From contig CALUFO010000010.1 of NCBI GenBank assembly GCA_944320015.1, positions 50,208 to 114,207 of the forward strand: 64,000 nt of DNA. The letters are read 5' to 3'. Within the stretch, counting starts at the first letter, position 1. The number at the start of each line of letters is the position of its first letter. This document shows, in pieces, positions 25,324 through 34,755 of this stretch. Both the position numbers and the translations under genes were made by a program. The stretch is from an uncultured Barnesiella sp. (lineage in GTDB: Bacteria; Bacteroidota; Bacteroidia; Bacteroidales; Barnesiellaceae). The notes under the pieces were generated by a model. That model worked only from the letters and a program-made list of their open reading frames with translations, was not told the origin of the DNA and made no database searches.

Positions 25324-26682
25324 ATGACTTCCACTATGGATCTCTCCTCGTTTCTGCAAAAAATAGAGCGGTTTATTGAAAATGAGCATCTTTTGAACCG
25401 GACGGTTCCGATTATTGTCGGGGTGAGTGGCGGTGCCGATTCGATAGCCCTGCTGCATATCCTTGCTCGTTTGGGCTATTCGTGTATCGCATGCCATTGT
25501 AATTTCAATTTAAGGGGCGAAGAGTCTTTGCGGGATAGGGATTTTACCCGGGAGACAGCCCGGGCATGGCATATACCTTTTGAAGAGATTTCGTTTGCCA
25601 CGCTCGATTTTGCGCAAGCCCATAATCTTTCGGTCGAGATGGCCTGCCGTCAGTTGCGGTATGAGTGGTTCGAGGAGAAAAGAGCGCAGTATGGCGCGCA
25701 AGCCGTAGCTGTGGCACATCATAGAGACGACAGTGTGGAGACTCTTTTACTGAATTTGATTCGTGGAACGGGAATAGCCGGGTTGACCTCGATGCGTCCA
25801 CGAAATGGATTTATAGTGAGGCCGTTGCTCTCCGTCTCACGGGAAGAGATAGAGGCCTATTTGTCGACGCAGGGTTTGCCGTATGTTGTCGACCATACCA
25901 ATTTGGAACCGGTTTATGTGCGAAATAAAATTCGGTTGCAGGTATTGCCTCTGTTGCGCACGATAAACCCCTCGGTCGACGCTTCCATATACCAGTCTAT
26001 GCAAAACCTCAGAGAGGCCGACCGGGTCTACCGAGATGCCATAGCCCGGCAAAAACAAGAACTCCCGGAGTGTAAAGGCCAGTATATACATATACCTCTC
26101 GTGAAGCTGAAATCGCTCCCATCGTCGAAAGCCTTTTTGTTTGAGTTGTTATCGCCTTATGGTTTTGTCCCGGAGCAGATAGACGAGATTCTGTCGATAT
26201 GCGACGGGGTGTCGGGGAAACAGATCTTAGCTCCCGAATATCGGCTGGTCAAAGATAGAAATGCGTTGATACTGGGGCCGAGAGAGGACGATACGGCAGA
26301 TGATATAATCGAGCGAATCGATACCCTTCGGGACGAAGCGTCACTGTTGCAGGGCGATTTATCGTATCGTTGTTTTAGCAATGAGAATTATTGTCCCCCC
26401 CGGGATAAATCCTATGCCGCTTTCGATTTGGATAAACTCACCTTCCCATTGACTGTGCGTCGATGGAGGGCGGGAGATCGCTTTACTCCTTTCGGCATGA
26501 AAGGAAGCCGCAAATTGAGCGATTATTTCAGTGACAAGAAATATTCTTTAATCGATAAATCCAATGCCATGCTGCTTTGTTCGGGCGATACGATTATTTG
26601 GATATTGGGCGAGCGGGCGGCCGAAGGGTTTCGGATAACCGAAAGAACGAGGAAAATTATAGAATTTAATTACAAAAAATAG
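25324..26682 (+). CDS. tilS: tRNA(Ile)-lysidine synthase
   Basis: 452 residues. The PP-loop ATPase motif GVSGGADSIALLHILARL is at about residues 38-55, followed by CHCNFNLRGEES and VAHHRDDSVETLLLNLIRGT, both TilS signatures. The C-terminal substrate-recognition domain contains RRWRAGDRFTPFGMKGSRKL and SDYFSDKK. It converts the wobble C34 of tRNA-Ile(CAU) to lysidine, an essential step for AUA decoding. It stands alone with its own promoter and faces pheS divergently. A second ATG at 25336 is a possible start. Confidence 0.95.
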   Translation: MTSTMDLSSFLQKIERFIENEHLLNRTVPIIVGVSGGADSIALLHILARLGYSCIACHCNFNLRGEESLRDRDFTRETARAWHIPFEEISFATLDFAQAHNLSVEMACRQLRYEWFEEKRAQYGAQAVAVAHHRDDSVETLLLNLIRGTGIAGLTSMRPRNGFIVRPLLSVSREEIEAYLSTQGLPYVVDHTNLEPVYVRNKIRLQVLPLLRTINPSVDASIYQSMQNLREADRVYRDAIARQKQELPECKGQYIHIPLVKLKSLPSSKAFLFELLSPYGFVPEQIDEILSICDGVSGKQILAPEYRLVKDRNALILGPREDDTADDIIERIDTLRDEASLLQGDLSYRCFSNENYCPPRDKSYAAFDLDKLTFPLTVRRWRAGDRFTPFGMKGSRKLSDYFSDKKYSLIDKSNAMLLCSGDTIIWILGERAAEGFRITERTRKIIEFNYKK

Positions 26683-26710
26683 TTAAAAATTAAACTTAGT
26701 TTTGTATTCG

Positions 26711-26742
26711 TTGTTTTGTTTGGTAAAACAGCCGTATATTTG
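26711..26742 (+). promoter_or_regulatory. Promoter of rho
   Basis: TTG at 26711-26713 (-33) and TATATTTG at 26735-26742 (-7) are 21 nt apart. Transcription should start near 26747, about 140 nt before the rho start codon, leaving a long leader. Confidence 0.6.
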
Positions 26743-26746
26743 TCAC

Positions 26747-26886
26747 ACGAATTACGCAGTGAATATTCTGTGCGTAATAAAACTTCAAAAAATCCAATAA
26801 TTATATTTGTTTTGTCGGCCGGTATGTAATGGCATACAGGTAGCTATAATAAATATATAAAGTGTAAATCATATTTATTTTTATTC
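26747..26886 (+). promoter_or_regulatory. Long structured 5' leader of rho
   Basis: About 140 nt of untranslated leader. A hairpin TTACGCA/TGCGTAA (26752-26778) lies at its 5' end and a small GTATG/CATAC hairpin near 26822-26838. rho is autogenously controlled in several bacteria through its leader. That is a plausible reading here but is not shown by the sequence. Confidence 0.4.
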
Positions 26887-28962
26887 ATGTATAATATTTT
26901 AGAATTAAGCGCTAAAACTCTCGACCAGTTGAAAGTGATAGCTGCTGAAATGGGTATCCAGAAAATCGATAGCACGGGACAGGAAGATCTCGTTTACAAA
27001 ATCCTTGACCAACAGGCTATCGATATGGCGAGCAAAGCCGCCGCGAATCCTCCTGCCCCCAAAAAAAGAGGACCTAAACCTAAGAAAAACAAAGAAAAAC
27101 CGGTGGCCGAAAAGACCGAAGAAGCAGACGATAAAGCGAATGTAAAAACGGAAACACCTTCGGGAACGGTTGCGTCTGATGATTCTAACGAACCCAAGAA
27201 ACGGGGACGGAAGAAAAAAGGTGATGCAGCCAAAGAGGTTAAAGCCGAAGAGCCCAAAAGCGAGGCCACTACCACGACGACCAAAGATATCCCTTCGATT
27301 ATAGAAGAGACTGGATTGGCGTCCCACCCGGCATTGAAAGAGCCGGTTGCCGAGTTGTTTGAAAACCTGAAAGAGAATGCCGCGGCGACTCAGGAGCGTG
27401 AATCCACCACAGAGCAGACTACAACCGAAGCCCCGACAAACGCTCCGGAAGGCCAGCCCAAACAGCGCAAACGGATACAGAAGAAAGCTATTCCGGTCGA
27501 ACTGTCGGGCGAGGCTCAGAAACAAAAAGCACAACAACAACAACAATCTCCGTCACAGCCTGTCGCTGCACTCCCGGCAGCGCCCGAGGAGAATAAACGA
27601 GCCGAAAATCAGCAGCCGCAAAATCACCAACCACAAGCCCAGCAACAGACGGTGTTGCCTCCAATGCCCACATCGTCGTTACAGACATTTTTCCCACATA
27701 GCGAGAAACAACGGTTCGTCCCCCGGGGACAACGCACATTTATTCCTCAGAACCGGAATAATCAAAACAATGCCGGAAATAACAATCAAAACAATCAACA
27801 AATCGCTACCCCCGAGCCGAAAGTTGTTGAAAAAGCGTATGATTTCGATGGAATATTGACCGGTGTCGGCGTTTTGGAAATGATGCCCGACGGATATGGG
27901 TTCCTCCGTTCGTCGGATTACAATTACCTTACGTCGCCCGACGACGTGTATGTATCGCAATCGCAAATCAAGCTGTTCGGCTTGAAGACCGGTGATGTGG
28001 TGGAAGGTCCTATTCGCCCGCCCAAAGAGGGGGAAAAATATTTCCCGCTCGTGAAGGTCGAAAAAATCAATGGCCGCACGCCCGAATATGTGCGCGACAG
28101 GGTACCGTTCGACCATCTTACTCCTCTTTTCCCCGATGAGAAATTCGATTTGACCAGCGGGAAATATTGCAATCTGTCGACTCGTGTGGTCGATATGTTC
28201 TCGCCCATAGGAAAAGGCCAACGTGGATTGATCGTGGCCCCTCCGAAAACAGGTAAGACCGTATTGTTGAAAGATATAGCCAATGCCATATCGGAAAATC
28301 ATCCCGAAGTCTATATGATTATCCTCTTGATCGACGAACGTCCCGAAGAGGTAACCGATATGGCCCGCAGTGTGAAGGCTGAGGTTATTTCATCGACCTT
28401 CGACGAGCCGGCCGAGCGGCATGTAAAAGTGGCCAGTATCGTTTTGGAAAAAGCGAAACGCATGGTCGAGTGTGGTCACGACGTGGTCATTTTGCTCGAC
28501 TCTATCACCCGCTTGGCAAGAGCCTATAATACGGTGTCGCCCGCATCGGGCAAGGTCTTGTCGGGTGGTGTCGACGCCAACGCCTTGCACAAGCCCAAAC
28601 GCTTCTTCGGCGCTGCTCGTAATATCGAGAATGGCGGTAGCCTCACCATTATAGCCACGGCTTTGACCGAGACCGGGTCAAAAATGGACGAAGTGATTTT
28701 CGAAGAGTTCAAGGGTACCGGTAACATGGAGTTGCAACTTGACCGCAAACTTTCGAACAAACGTATCTTCCCGGCTGTCGATATTACGGCTTCGAGTACT
28801 CGTCGCGACGATTTGCTGTTGCCTAAGGATACGCTCAACCGCATGTGGATATTGCGCCGTTACCTCTCCGATATGAATTCGATAGAGGCTATGGAGTTTA
28901 TGCGGGATCGCATGGAGCGTACCTCCTCAAACGAGGAACTCTTGTTGTCGATGAACGATTAA
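26887..28962 (+). CDS. rho: Transcription termination factor Rho with long disordered insert
   Basis: 691 residues, about 270 more than Escherichia coli Rho. Rho_N helices occupy about 1-45. An insert of about 265 residues follows. It is lysine/glutamate-rich with AT-hook-like KKRGPKPKK and KKRGRKKKG, then glutamine/asparagine-rich (about 210-310), including a CAA-codon run near 27530-27546. The RNA-binding domain is [20 protein letters not shown]. Walker A is PPKTGKTVL (about 453), Walker [17 protein letters not shown], and the R loop [20 protein letters not shown]. It is an RNA-dependent ATPase that ends transcription. In Bacteroides thetaiotaomicron the equivalent insert is known to drive phase separation. 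Confidence 0.96.
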   Translation: MYNILELSAKTLDQLKVIAAEMGIQKIDSTGQEDLVYKILDQQAIDMASKAAANPPAPKKRGPKPKKNKEKPVAEKTEEADDKANVKTETPSGTVASDDSNEPKKRGRKKKGDAAKEVKAEEPKSEATTTTTKDIPSIIEETGLASHPALKEPVAELFENLKENAAATQERESTTEQTTTEAPTNAPEGQPKQRKRIQKKAIPVELSGEAQKQKAQQQQQSPSQPVAALPAAPEENKRAENQQPQNHQPQAQQQTVLPPMPTSSLQTFFPHSEKQRFVPRGQRTFIPQNRNNQNNAGNNNQNNQQIATPEPKVVEKAYDFDGILTGVGVLEMMPDGYGFLRSSDYNYLTSPDDVYVSQSQIKLFGLKTGDVVEGPIRPPKEGEKYFPLVKVEKINGRTPEYVRDRVPFDHLTPLFPDEKFDLTSGKYCNLSTRVVDMFSPIGKGQRGLIVAPPKTGKTVLLKDIANAISENHPEVYMIILLIDERPEEVTDMARSVKAEVISSTFDEPAERHVKVASIVLEKAKRMVECGHDVVILLDSITRLARAYNTVSPASGKVLSGGVDANALHKPKRFFGAARNIENGGSLTIIATALTETGSKMDEVIFEEFKGTGNMELQLDRKLSNKRIFPAVDITASSTRRDDLLLPKDTLNRMWILRRYLSDMNSIEAMEFMRDRMERTSSNEELLLSMND

Positions 28963-29004
28963 ATAGGATTATCGAGTGGGACAGTCAAGTCCAGCGGATA
29001 TACC

Positions 29005-29050
29005 AGCAGTCCCGGGTGCCGGATAGGAAAGCCCGGGACTGCTGTTTTTT
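29005..29050 (+). terminator. Intrinsic terminator of rho
   Basis: A 12-bp GC-rich stem AGCAGTCCCGGG/CCCGGGACTGCT (29005-29016, 29032-29043) is followed by GTTTTTT. It lies 43 nt after the rho stop codon. Confidence 0.9.
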
Positions 29051-29116
29051 AAATCGAAGCCGGGATTCCACACCTTCGATAAAATTTTTATCTTTGCCGT
29101 ATTATTCGATGGGATT

Positions 29117-29593
29117 ATGAAAATAAATAAAACCAATGCGGCCCGATTGCTGGATCGCGCAAAAATTGCTTATGAACTGGTCCCGTATGAGGTCGATGAA
29201 AACAACTTGGCAGCCACTCATGTGGCCGAACAGTTGGGCGAAGATATAGATCAAGTATTCAAGACATTGGTGTTGAGAGGCGACAGACATGGGATATTCG
29301 TCTGTGTCGTCCCGGGCGATAAAGAGGTGGATTTGAAAAAGGCCGCAAAAATCTCGGGGAATAAAAGTGCCGAAATGTTGGCCATGAAAGAACTATTGCC
29401 GGTTACGGGCTATATCCGAGGCGGGTGTTCTCCCATCGGTATGAAGAAAAACTACCCGATATATATTCAAGAGAGCTGTCGGTCGCACGACTATATTTAT
29501 ATCAGTGCCGGCCAACGGGGGTTGCAAATAAAAATAGCACCGGACGATCTCATCGGATTTGTCTCGGCACAAGTGGGCGATGTAATCGGTTAG
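29117..29593 (+). CDS. ybaK: Cys-tRNA(Pro) deacylase, YbaK/EbsC type
   Basis: 158 residues, normal for YbaK. It begins KINKTNAARLLDRAKIAYEL and has the active-site region HVAEQLGEDIDQVFKTLVLR with the conserved lysine. CVVPGDKEVDLKKAAKISGN and YIRGGCSPIGMKKNYPIYI follow; all match the YbaK/ProRS INS-like editing domain. It hydrolyses cysteine wrongly attached to tRNA-Pro. The stop codon overlaps the end of the convergent NUDIX gene by 4 bp. No terminator is visible for either gene. Confidence 0.93.
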   Translation: MKINKTNAARLLDRAKIAYELVPYEVDENNLAATHVAEQLGEDIDQVFKTLVLRGDRHGIFVCVVPGDKEVDLKKAAKISGNKSAEMLAMKELLPVTGYIRGGCSPIGMKKNYPIYIQESCRSHDYIYISAGQRGLQIKIAPDDLIGFVSAQVGDVIG

Positions 29594-30117
29594 CCGTTTA
29601 CCGAGGCGATAGCCTGCATGAGCAGCGGCTCTATCCGCAGGAACTCCTGCTCGAAATTGGGGGTAAAAACGCCCTGTCCGATGTGCTGGTGTATTTCGGA
29701 GAACGACCAGTATCTGCCGGCTTCGATTTCGATGGGATCGATAGTTATCTCGCCATTGTAAATGGTATAGAAAGCGTGTACCATTTCTCGCTCTCGATCC
29801 GAATCGAAAATATAGGACAAAGCCTCATGCGCTATGAACTGTGTCACACCCAGTTCCTCACGCACCTCGCGGGCCAATGCCTCTTCGGTCGTTTCGCCGT
29901 AGTCTACATGTCCTCCCACGGCAGTATCCCATTTCCCGGGTTGTATATCTTTGTTTTTCGAGCGCTTTTGCAAATATAAATCACCGTTTGGGTTGAGAAT
30001 ATGCAGGTGTACTACGGGGTGGAGCAGCCTGGACCCATTGTGGCATTCCCGGCGGGTCGCTTTCCCGATTACTGTTCCTGTCTCGTCGATGAGCGGGAAC
30101 CATTCTTCGTTACTCAT
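29590..30117 (-). CDS. NUDIX hydrolase (Idi/YfcD-like)
   Basis: 175 residues. The NUDIX box is complete (GHVDYGETTEEALAREVREE followed by LGV, about residues 70-92). The N-terminus EEWFPLIDETGTVIGKATRR resembles the YfcD/isopentenyl-diphosphate isomerase-like branch, whose substrates are poorly known. Loss of the IDI cysteine argues for a nucleoside-diphosphate-type pyrophosphatase rather than isomerase. It is the last gene of the dsbD-mazG-topB group, 12 bp after topB, and overlaps the end of ybaK. Confidence 0.9.
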   Translation of the reverse strand: MSNEEWFPLIDETGTVIGKATRRECHNGSRLLHPVVHLHILNPNGDLYLQKRSKNKDIQPGKWDTAVGGHVDYGETTEEALAREVREELGVTQFIAHEALSYIFDSDREREMVHAFYTIYNGEITIDPIEIEAGRYWSFSEIHQHIGQGVFTPNFEQEFLRIEPLLMQAIASVNG

Positions 30118-30129
30118 GATTTAGGGGAA

Positions 30130-32181
30130 TTAGGATTTATAATCTCGAATAAGTCTATTTAAAGTTTCGCTGTCGAAGGGTTGCCCGTTTGCGCCGAATG
30201 GCAGGCGGAATGTACACCCTTCTTTCCAACGGCTGCATCCGTAGGCTGTTTTTCCCTGTATGACTTGCCCGGCATGGCACACGGGACACAATAGACGATT
30301 CTCGGGTTGCTCTTTGTTTTCGGTTGGAGTAGTTTTTTTCTTCCTCGGTTTGGCGGTTTTGGAAGAGGTGGAGCCCTTTTTTTGTGGGGGAGCGGTCGTT
30401 GGCTCCGTCGCCGTTATTCGTCCCGAGTTGTCGCTTAGCACATGGATAACGATTTCGCCGACCATTTTTTTCAGTTCCTCCAAAAAATCGGCGGCTCGAT
30501 ATTCGTTGCGCTCTATTTTGCGCAACTTGTTTTCCCAAATACCGGTTAACTCGGCCGACTTCAATAGCTCGTCACGGATAGTCCCGATAAGTTCTATCCC
30601 GGTTTGTGTGGCGATCAGGTTCTTTTTTTCTTTGCGGATATAGTGACGTTTGAACAGCGTTTCGATGATTGCGGCGCGTGTGGACGGACGTCCTATGCCG
30701 TTCTCTTTCAAGGCGTCCCGCAGTTCTTCATCTTCGACCGACTTCCCGGCCGTCTCCATTGCCCTTAGTAGTGTAGCTTCGGTATAAGGCTTGGGCGGTT
30801 GGGTCCATTTCTCGGCTAAGGAAGGGGTGTGAGGCCCCGATTCTCCTTTGGTGAAAGAGGGTAGGGTGCGCTCCGATTCTTCACCGCCTTCCTCCTCTTT
30901 CCCAAATACAATGCGCCACCCGGGCGATAAGATTTGTTTGCCGGTCGCTTTAAATCCTATTTTATTTACTTCTCCCAGTACAACCGTATTTGAGACTATG
31001 CAGTCGGGATAAAAGGCTGCGATGAAACGGCGCACTACCAAATCGTACACTTTCTGTTCTTCGGCCGTGAGGCTCACCGCTTTTACATTGGTGGGAATAA
31101 TGGCATGGTGATCGGTCACTTTGGAGTTGTCAAACACTTTTTTGCTTTTAGGTATTTTCCCGGTTTGTAGGGGCGCGGTCAGTGTCGGGTATGCGGTCAG
31201 AGCCGACAATATTCCCGGCACTTTGGGGTATATATCGTCGCTTAGATATGTGGTATCTACACGAGGATAGGTCGTCACTTTTTTTTCGTAAAGCGACTGA
31301 ATGATTTTCAATGTGTTCTCGGCCGAATAGGAGAATTTTTTGTTACACTCGACCTGTAAACTGGTCAAGTCGAATAGCCTCGGTGGCGCCTCTTTTCCTT
31401 GTTTGGTCGTTATGTCGGTGACGGTGAAAGGGAATCCCTCTATTTTTTGCAAGGAATCTTGTCCCTCCGCTTCGGTTTGGAATTTCCCTTGCGTGACCGA
31501 GAAGGTCGTGTCTCGATATATGGTTTTCAATTCCCAATAGGGTTGGGGGACAAAGTTCTCGATTTCGAGTTGCCTATTGACAATCAATGCCAATGTGGGA
31601 GTCTGCACTCTTCCGATAGAGAGTACTTGGCGGTTCTGCCCATATTTGAGCGTGTAGAGGCGGGTTGCGTTCATTCCCAACAGCCAGTCGCCGATGGCTC
31701 GTGACAATCCAGCAAAATAGAGGGAGTCGAAATCGGTTTGAGGCTTGAGATTTTGGAACCCTTCCCGAATGGACTCTTCGGTCAACGACGAAATCCAAAG
31801 CCGGTAAACAGGACACCGGCAGGCTGCTTTCTGCATGACCCATCGCTGTATGAGTTCTCCTTCTTGCCCGGCATCGCCGCAGTTGATGACGGCCTCGGCT
31901 TTCGACATGAGCGATTCGATAATCCCGAACTGCTTTTCAATACCTTTGTCGGGAATCAATTTAATACCGAATCGGGCAGGAATCATAGGCAACGATCTCA
32001 GTGTCCATTGTTTCCATTGGTCGGTATATTCGTGGGGTTCCTTTAATGTGCATAGATGCCCGAAAGTCCATGTCACTTGATAGCCGTTCCCCTCGTAATA
32101 TCCGTCATGTCGGTTTTTGGCGCCTACTATATCGGCTATTTCCTTGGCAACACTGGGTTTTTCGGCTATACATACTTTCAT
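30130..32181 (-). CDS. topB: DNA topoisomerase III
   Basis: 683 residues, type IA. The Toprim domain starts at residue 1 (KVCIAEKPSVAKEIADIVGA) and carries INCGDAGQEGELIQRWV, the Bacteroidota variant of the acidic triad. Domain motifs include LSIGRVQTPTLALIVNRQ, and the catalytic tyrosine region TTYPRVDTTYLSDD is at about 325-340. A lysine-rich linker leads to a C-terminal four-cysteine zinc finger (CPVCHAGQV...YGCSRWKEGC). It relaxes and decatenates DNA at replication and recombination intermediates. It lies 12 bp before the NUDIX gene and 36 bp after the unknown exported protein. Confidence 0.95.
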   Translation of the reverse strand: MKVCIAEKPSVAKEIADIVGAKNRHDGYYEGNGYQVTWTFGHLCTLKEPHEYTDQWKQWTLRSLPMIPARFGIKLIPDKGIEKQFGIIESLMSKAEAVINCGDAGQEGELIQRWVMQKAACRCPVYRLWISSLTEESIREGFQNLKPQTDFDSLYFAGLSRAIGDWLLGMNATRLYTLKYGQNRQVLSIGRVQTPTLALIVNRQLEIENFVPQPYWELKTIYRDTTFSVTQGKFQTEAEGQDSLQKIEGFPFTVTDITTKQGKEAPPRLFDLTSLQVECNKKFSYSAENTLKIIQSLYEKKVTTYPRVDTTYLSDDIYPKVPGILSALTAYPTLTAPLQTGKIPKSKKVFDNSKVTDHHAIIPTNVKAVSLTAEEQKVYDLVVRRFIAAFYPDCIVSNTVVLGEVNKIGFKATGKQILSPGWRIVFGKEEEGGEESERTLPSFTKGESGPHTPSLAEKWTQPPKPYTEATLLRAMETAGKSVEDEELRDALKENGIGRPSTRAAIIETLFKRHYIRKEKKNLIATQTGIELIGTIRDELLKSAELTGIWENKLRKIERNEYRAADFLEELKKMVGEIVIHVLSDNSGRITATEPTTAPPQKKGSTSSKTAKPRKKKTTPTENKEQPENRLLCPVCHAGQVIQGKTAYGCSRWKEGCTFRLPFGANGQPFDSETLNRLIRDYKS

Positions 32182-32217
32182 TATCGCAACAAACTTTCGG
32201 TTCTTACGGTTGCAAAG

Positions 32218-33900
32218 TTACATTTTATTTTCATTCTTCTTGCATTCCTTCGTCGCTCTTGTAAGGGAATCGGGCGAAAACAAGTCGTTGTACCGTGCGA
32301 TATTTTTTAGAAGCCGCTCATCGGTAATGGTTATCGTGAACTTTTTTATTTCGCCGGGGGTTAATTTTCTTTTCAGGGACTGGATAAGCTTTATTAATCT
32401 GTGGGTGTGGACGAGTTGACAGGTGAAATCGGTCGGGCGTCCAAAATAGCGCCGATAGGTCTCTTCCCTCAGGTTGCGCGACCGTTCTTCCCGCATGGAG
32501 ATTTGTTCTTTTTCGTATTGTTTATTGAAGTGTTGTAGCACCAGTTCGACATTCTCGGGTTGAGTGTCGCTCACTTTCCAAATAAATTCCAATGCTTCTT
32601 TTTCTGTGGCAGAGAGTGCTGCGCCTCTCGCTTCGAGCTCCTGTATAAAAGTGGTATAATCCCAATTCGGCGGAATTGTCATTGCCTCCCAACTTTCCAG
32701 TAAAGCTAAAAATGGAAGGTAGTATTCCGAGGTTACGGACAAGGACATATTCAGGGGTGGAATGTTTGCGAATAGTGTATTGCTGTTTTTGATTTTATTA
32801 TATTCGCTTATGATTTTATTTGATTTAAATTCTTTATATACAAATAGATGATACAGAAATTTATAGTAATTGTCCAAAATAGATAGTTCCCGGCTTTTTT
32901 CAGAGATGTTTCCCTCGTGATATAGACTGCCCAACAGTTCAAGTTTTTCTTTAAATTTCACCTCTTCCGTTGTATAGTATTCGAGTGGAGAGAGGCGAGT
33001 CAATGCTTTGAGCCACGCTTCTGCCTCGGTGGTGTCTTGCAGCCTTATATCTCGCAACTCGTAATTGATCGATGCGTTTCGTCCTCGGTATATCAAGTGG
33101 GAGCAATGCTGTTCTATTTCGCCCGAATATCGGTAAGGCGAGAACAATTCGTCTAAGGTGAGTTGGATATAAAGGGTATCGCCGGGCTCGATGTAAAAGG
33201 GTATATACCGTTCTTTCAAGAACAGTTTTTGTTGAACGGGGTGAAGCAACGGGATTTCAATGGCAAACGAGCCATCGTCGTCGATAGAGACACCTGTTTC
33301 GGTTGTTTGTAGCGTGAATGGGTCGGTCGAGATGATTTTCCCGTCGGGAAAGTTGAGTCGTTTGTGATACCCGATGAGTTTTCCCCGGAGCAGGGCCGAG
33401 CCGGTGTCAAATGTTATCTCGGGAATTGGAGATACCGGTTGGGCGCGAGACGGGATTTGCGGTCGGGGAGATTCCGGTGCGGGCTTTCGTTGGTCGGTTA
33501 AAGAGAGATTGATAATCCTTATTTCGTCCGATTTTTTATTTCCAACAATGTCTATTCGCTTTGTTCCCGGGGGGAGAGCCGGAAAGTCTATTTCTATGTG
33601 GACCACACTATCGCTATCGAATTGAAAAATGCGATTGAAATCAACGCCGTCTATATCCTTTGCCCGTCCGATGAACGTCCCGGCACTGTCGGTGACAACC
33701 CAGTCGCCATTCAGGGTCAATGTGGAGTGGGGAAGTTGTTTCAGCGTAATATAAAAGCGGCTTACGGTATCGCGCAGCAGGACACTGTCGACGGTCGCAA
33801 GCGGGGTGTTACGGGCTTCCCATGCGGGATTGACAATTGTTCGTTCGGAGCGAAGCGATAGTGCGGGGAAGGAAAGGAGGAGTAATAAAAAAGCTCTCAT
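32218..33900 (-). CDS. Unknown exported protein with DUF4369-like domain, no thioredoxin domain
   Basis: 560 residues. A short signal peptide (MRAFLLLLLSFPALSLRSER) is followed by a beta-rich N-terminal domain (about 25-135). A low-complexity proline linker (KPAPESPRPQIPSRAQPVSP) comes next. A region at about 160-260 resembles the DUF4369-type N-domain found before TlpA-like thioredoxins (LLRGKLIGYHKRLNFP and FYIEPGDTLYIQL). The rest is helical and AT-rich near 32760-32900. Unlike TlpA-like proteins it has no CxxC thioredoxin motif. It is encoded between mazG and topB, downstream of dsbD, so a redox link is possible but unproven. I do not recognise a function. Confidence 0.75.
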   Translation of the reverse strand: MRAFLLLLLSFPALSLRSERTIVNPAWEARNTPLATVDSVLLRDTVSRFYITLKQLPHSTLTLNGDWVVTDSAGTFIGRAKDIDGVDFNRIFQFDSDSVVHIEIDFPALPPGTKRIDIVGNKKSDEIRIINLSLTDQRKPAPESPRPQIPSRAQPVSPIPEITFDTGSALLRGKLIGYHKRLNFPDGKIISTDPFTLQTTETGVSIDDDGSFAIEIPLLHPVQQKLFLKERYIPFYIEPGDTLYIQLTLDELFSPYRYSGEIEQHCSHLIYRGRNASINYELRDIRLQDTTEAEAWLKALTRLSPLEYYTTEEVKFKEKLELLGSLYHEGNISEKSRELSILDNYYKFLYHLFVYKEFKSNKIISEYNKIKNSNTLFANIPPLNMSLSVTSEYYLPFLALLESWEAMTIPPNWDYTTFIQELEARGAALSATEKEALEFIWKVSDTQPENVELVLQHFNKQYEKEQISMREERSRNLREETYRRYFGRPTDFTCQLVHTHRLIKLIQSLKRKLTPGEIKKFTITITDERLLKNIARYNDLFSPDSLTRATKECKKNENKM

Positions 33901-33964
33901 CGATAATTCGTTATGGGTGTATAGCGAATTAACAAATGAGAGCGGTAATCGGTTCGATTCGAGG

Positions 33965-34753
33965 TTACAGCCCTTTTTGTTTGGCCTCGTCCCAAATAGC
34001 GTCCATCTCGGCGAGGGTCATGTCTTTCAGGTTTTTGCCTTTTTGTAAAGTTTCGTGTTCAAGGTAATTGAAGCGGCGAATAAACTTTTGGTTGGTATGC
34101 TCCAATGCGTTTTCGGGATTGATGCCGTATAACCGGGCTGCATTGATAAGGCTGAAAAACAGGTCGCCAAACTCGTTTTCGATTCGGTCGGGAGCCATAT
34201 TTTCTATTTCGTCTTTCAACTCGCCGAACTCTTCATAAACTTTGTCCCAAACTTGCTCCCGCTCTTCCCAGTCGAAGCCTACATTGCGGGCTTTATCTTG
34301 TATCCGGTAGGCTTTGATTAGAGCCGGGAGAGCCGATGGAACCCCTTCGAGCACGGTCTTGTTGCCGCCTTTTTCTTTCAATTTCAGTTGTTCCCAATTC
34401 TGTTCCACTTCGTTCGACCCATCGACGTGGGTAGTCCCGAATACATGGGGGTGACGGAAAATCAATTTTTCGCAAAGGGCATTGCACACATCGGCTATAT
34501 CGAATACTCCTTTTTCCTCGCCGATTTTGGCATAAAAGGCGATATGCAACAAGACATCGCCCAACTCTTTTTTAGTGGCTTCGTTGTCGTCCCGAATGAG
34601 GGCGTCGCACAATTCATATGTTTCTTCAATCGTATTGGGACGCAAGCTCTCGTTGGTCTGTTTGTGATCCCATGGACATTTCTCCCGCAAAATATCGAGT
34701 ATATCGATAAAGCGGCCGAATGCCTCCATTTTCTCTTCTCGTGTGTGTGACAT
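33965..34753 (-). CDS. mazG: Nucleoside triphosphate pyrophosphohydrolase
   Basis: 262 residues with the duplicated MazG all-alpha NTP-PPase fold. The first repeat holds LRPNTIEETYELCDALIRDD followed by ELGDVLLHIAFYAKIGEE (EExxE...ExxD metal site). The second holds WEEREQVWDKVYEEFGELKD and RIENEFGDLFFSLINAARLY. CPWDHKQTNESL near residue 25 is diagnostic. It cleaves NTPs to NMP and pyrophosphate, cleaning the nucleotide pool. It starts 2 bp after the dsbD stop codon, so translation is probably coupled, and 64 bp separate it from the next gene. Confidence 0.95.
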   Translation of the reverse strand: MSHTREEKMEAFGRFIDILDILREKCPWDHKQTNESLRPNTIEETYELCDALIRDDNEATKKELGDVLLHIAFYAKIGEEKGVFDIADVCNALCEKLIFRHPHVFGTTHVDGSNEVEQNWEQLKLKEKGGNKTVLEGVPSALPALIKAYRIQDKARNVGFDWEEREQVWDKVYEEFGELKDEIENMAPDRIENEFGDLFFSLINAARLYGINPENALEHTNQKFIRRFNYLEHETLQKGKNLKDMTLAEMDAIWDEAKQKGL

Positions 34754-34755
34754 AT

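Noticed and set aside
27530..27546. CAA trinucleotide run in rho as a phase-variation switch
   Set aside because: A trinucleotide repeat cannot shift the frame. At most it changes the number of glutamines.
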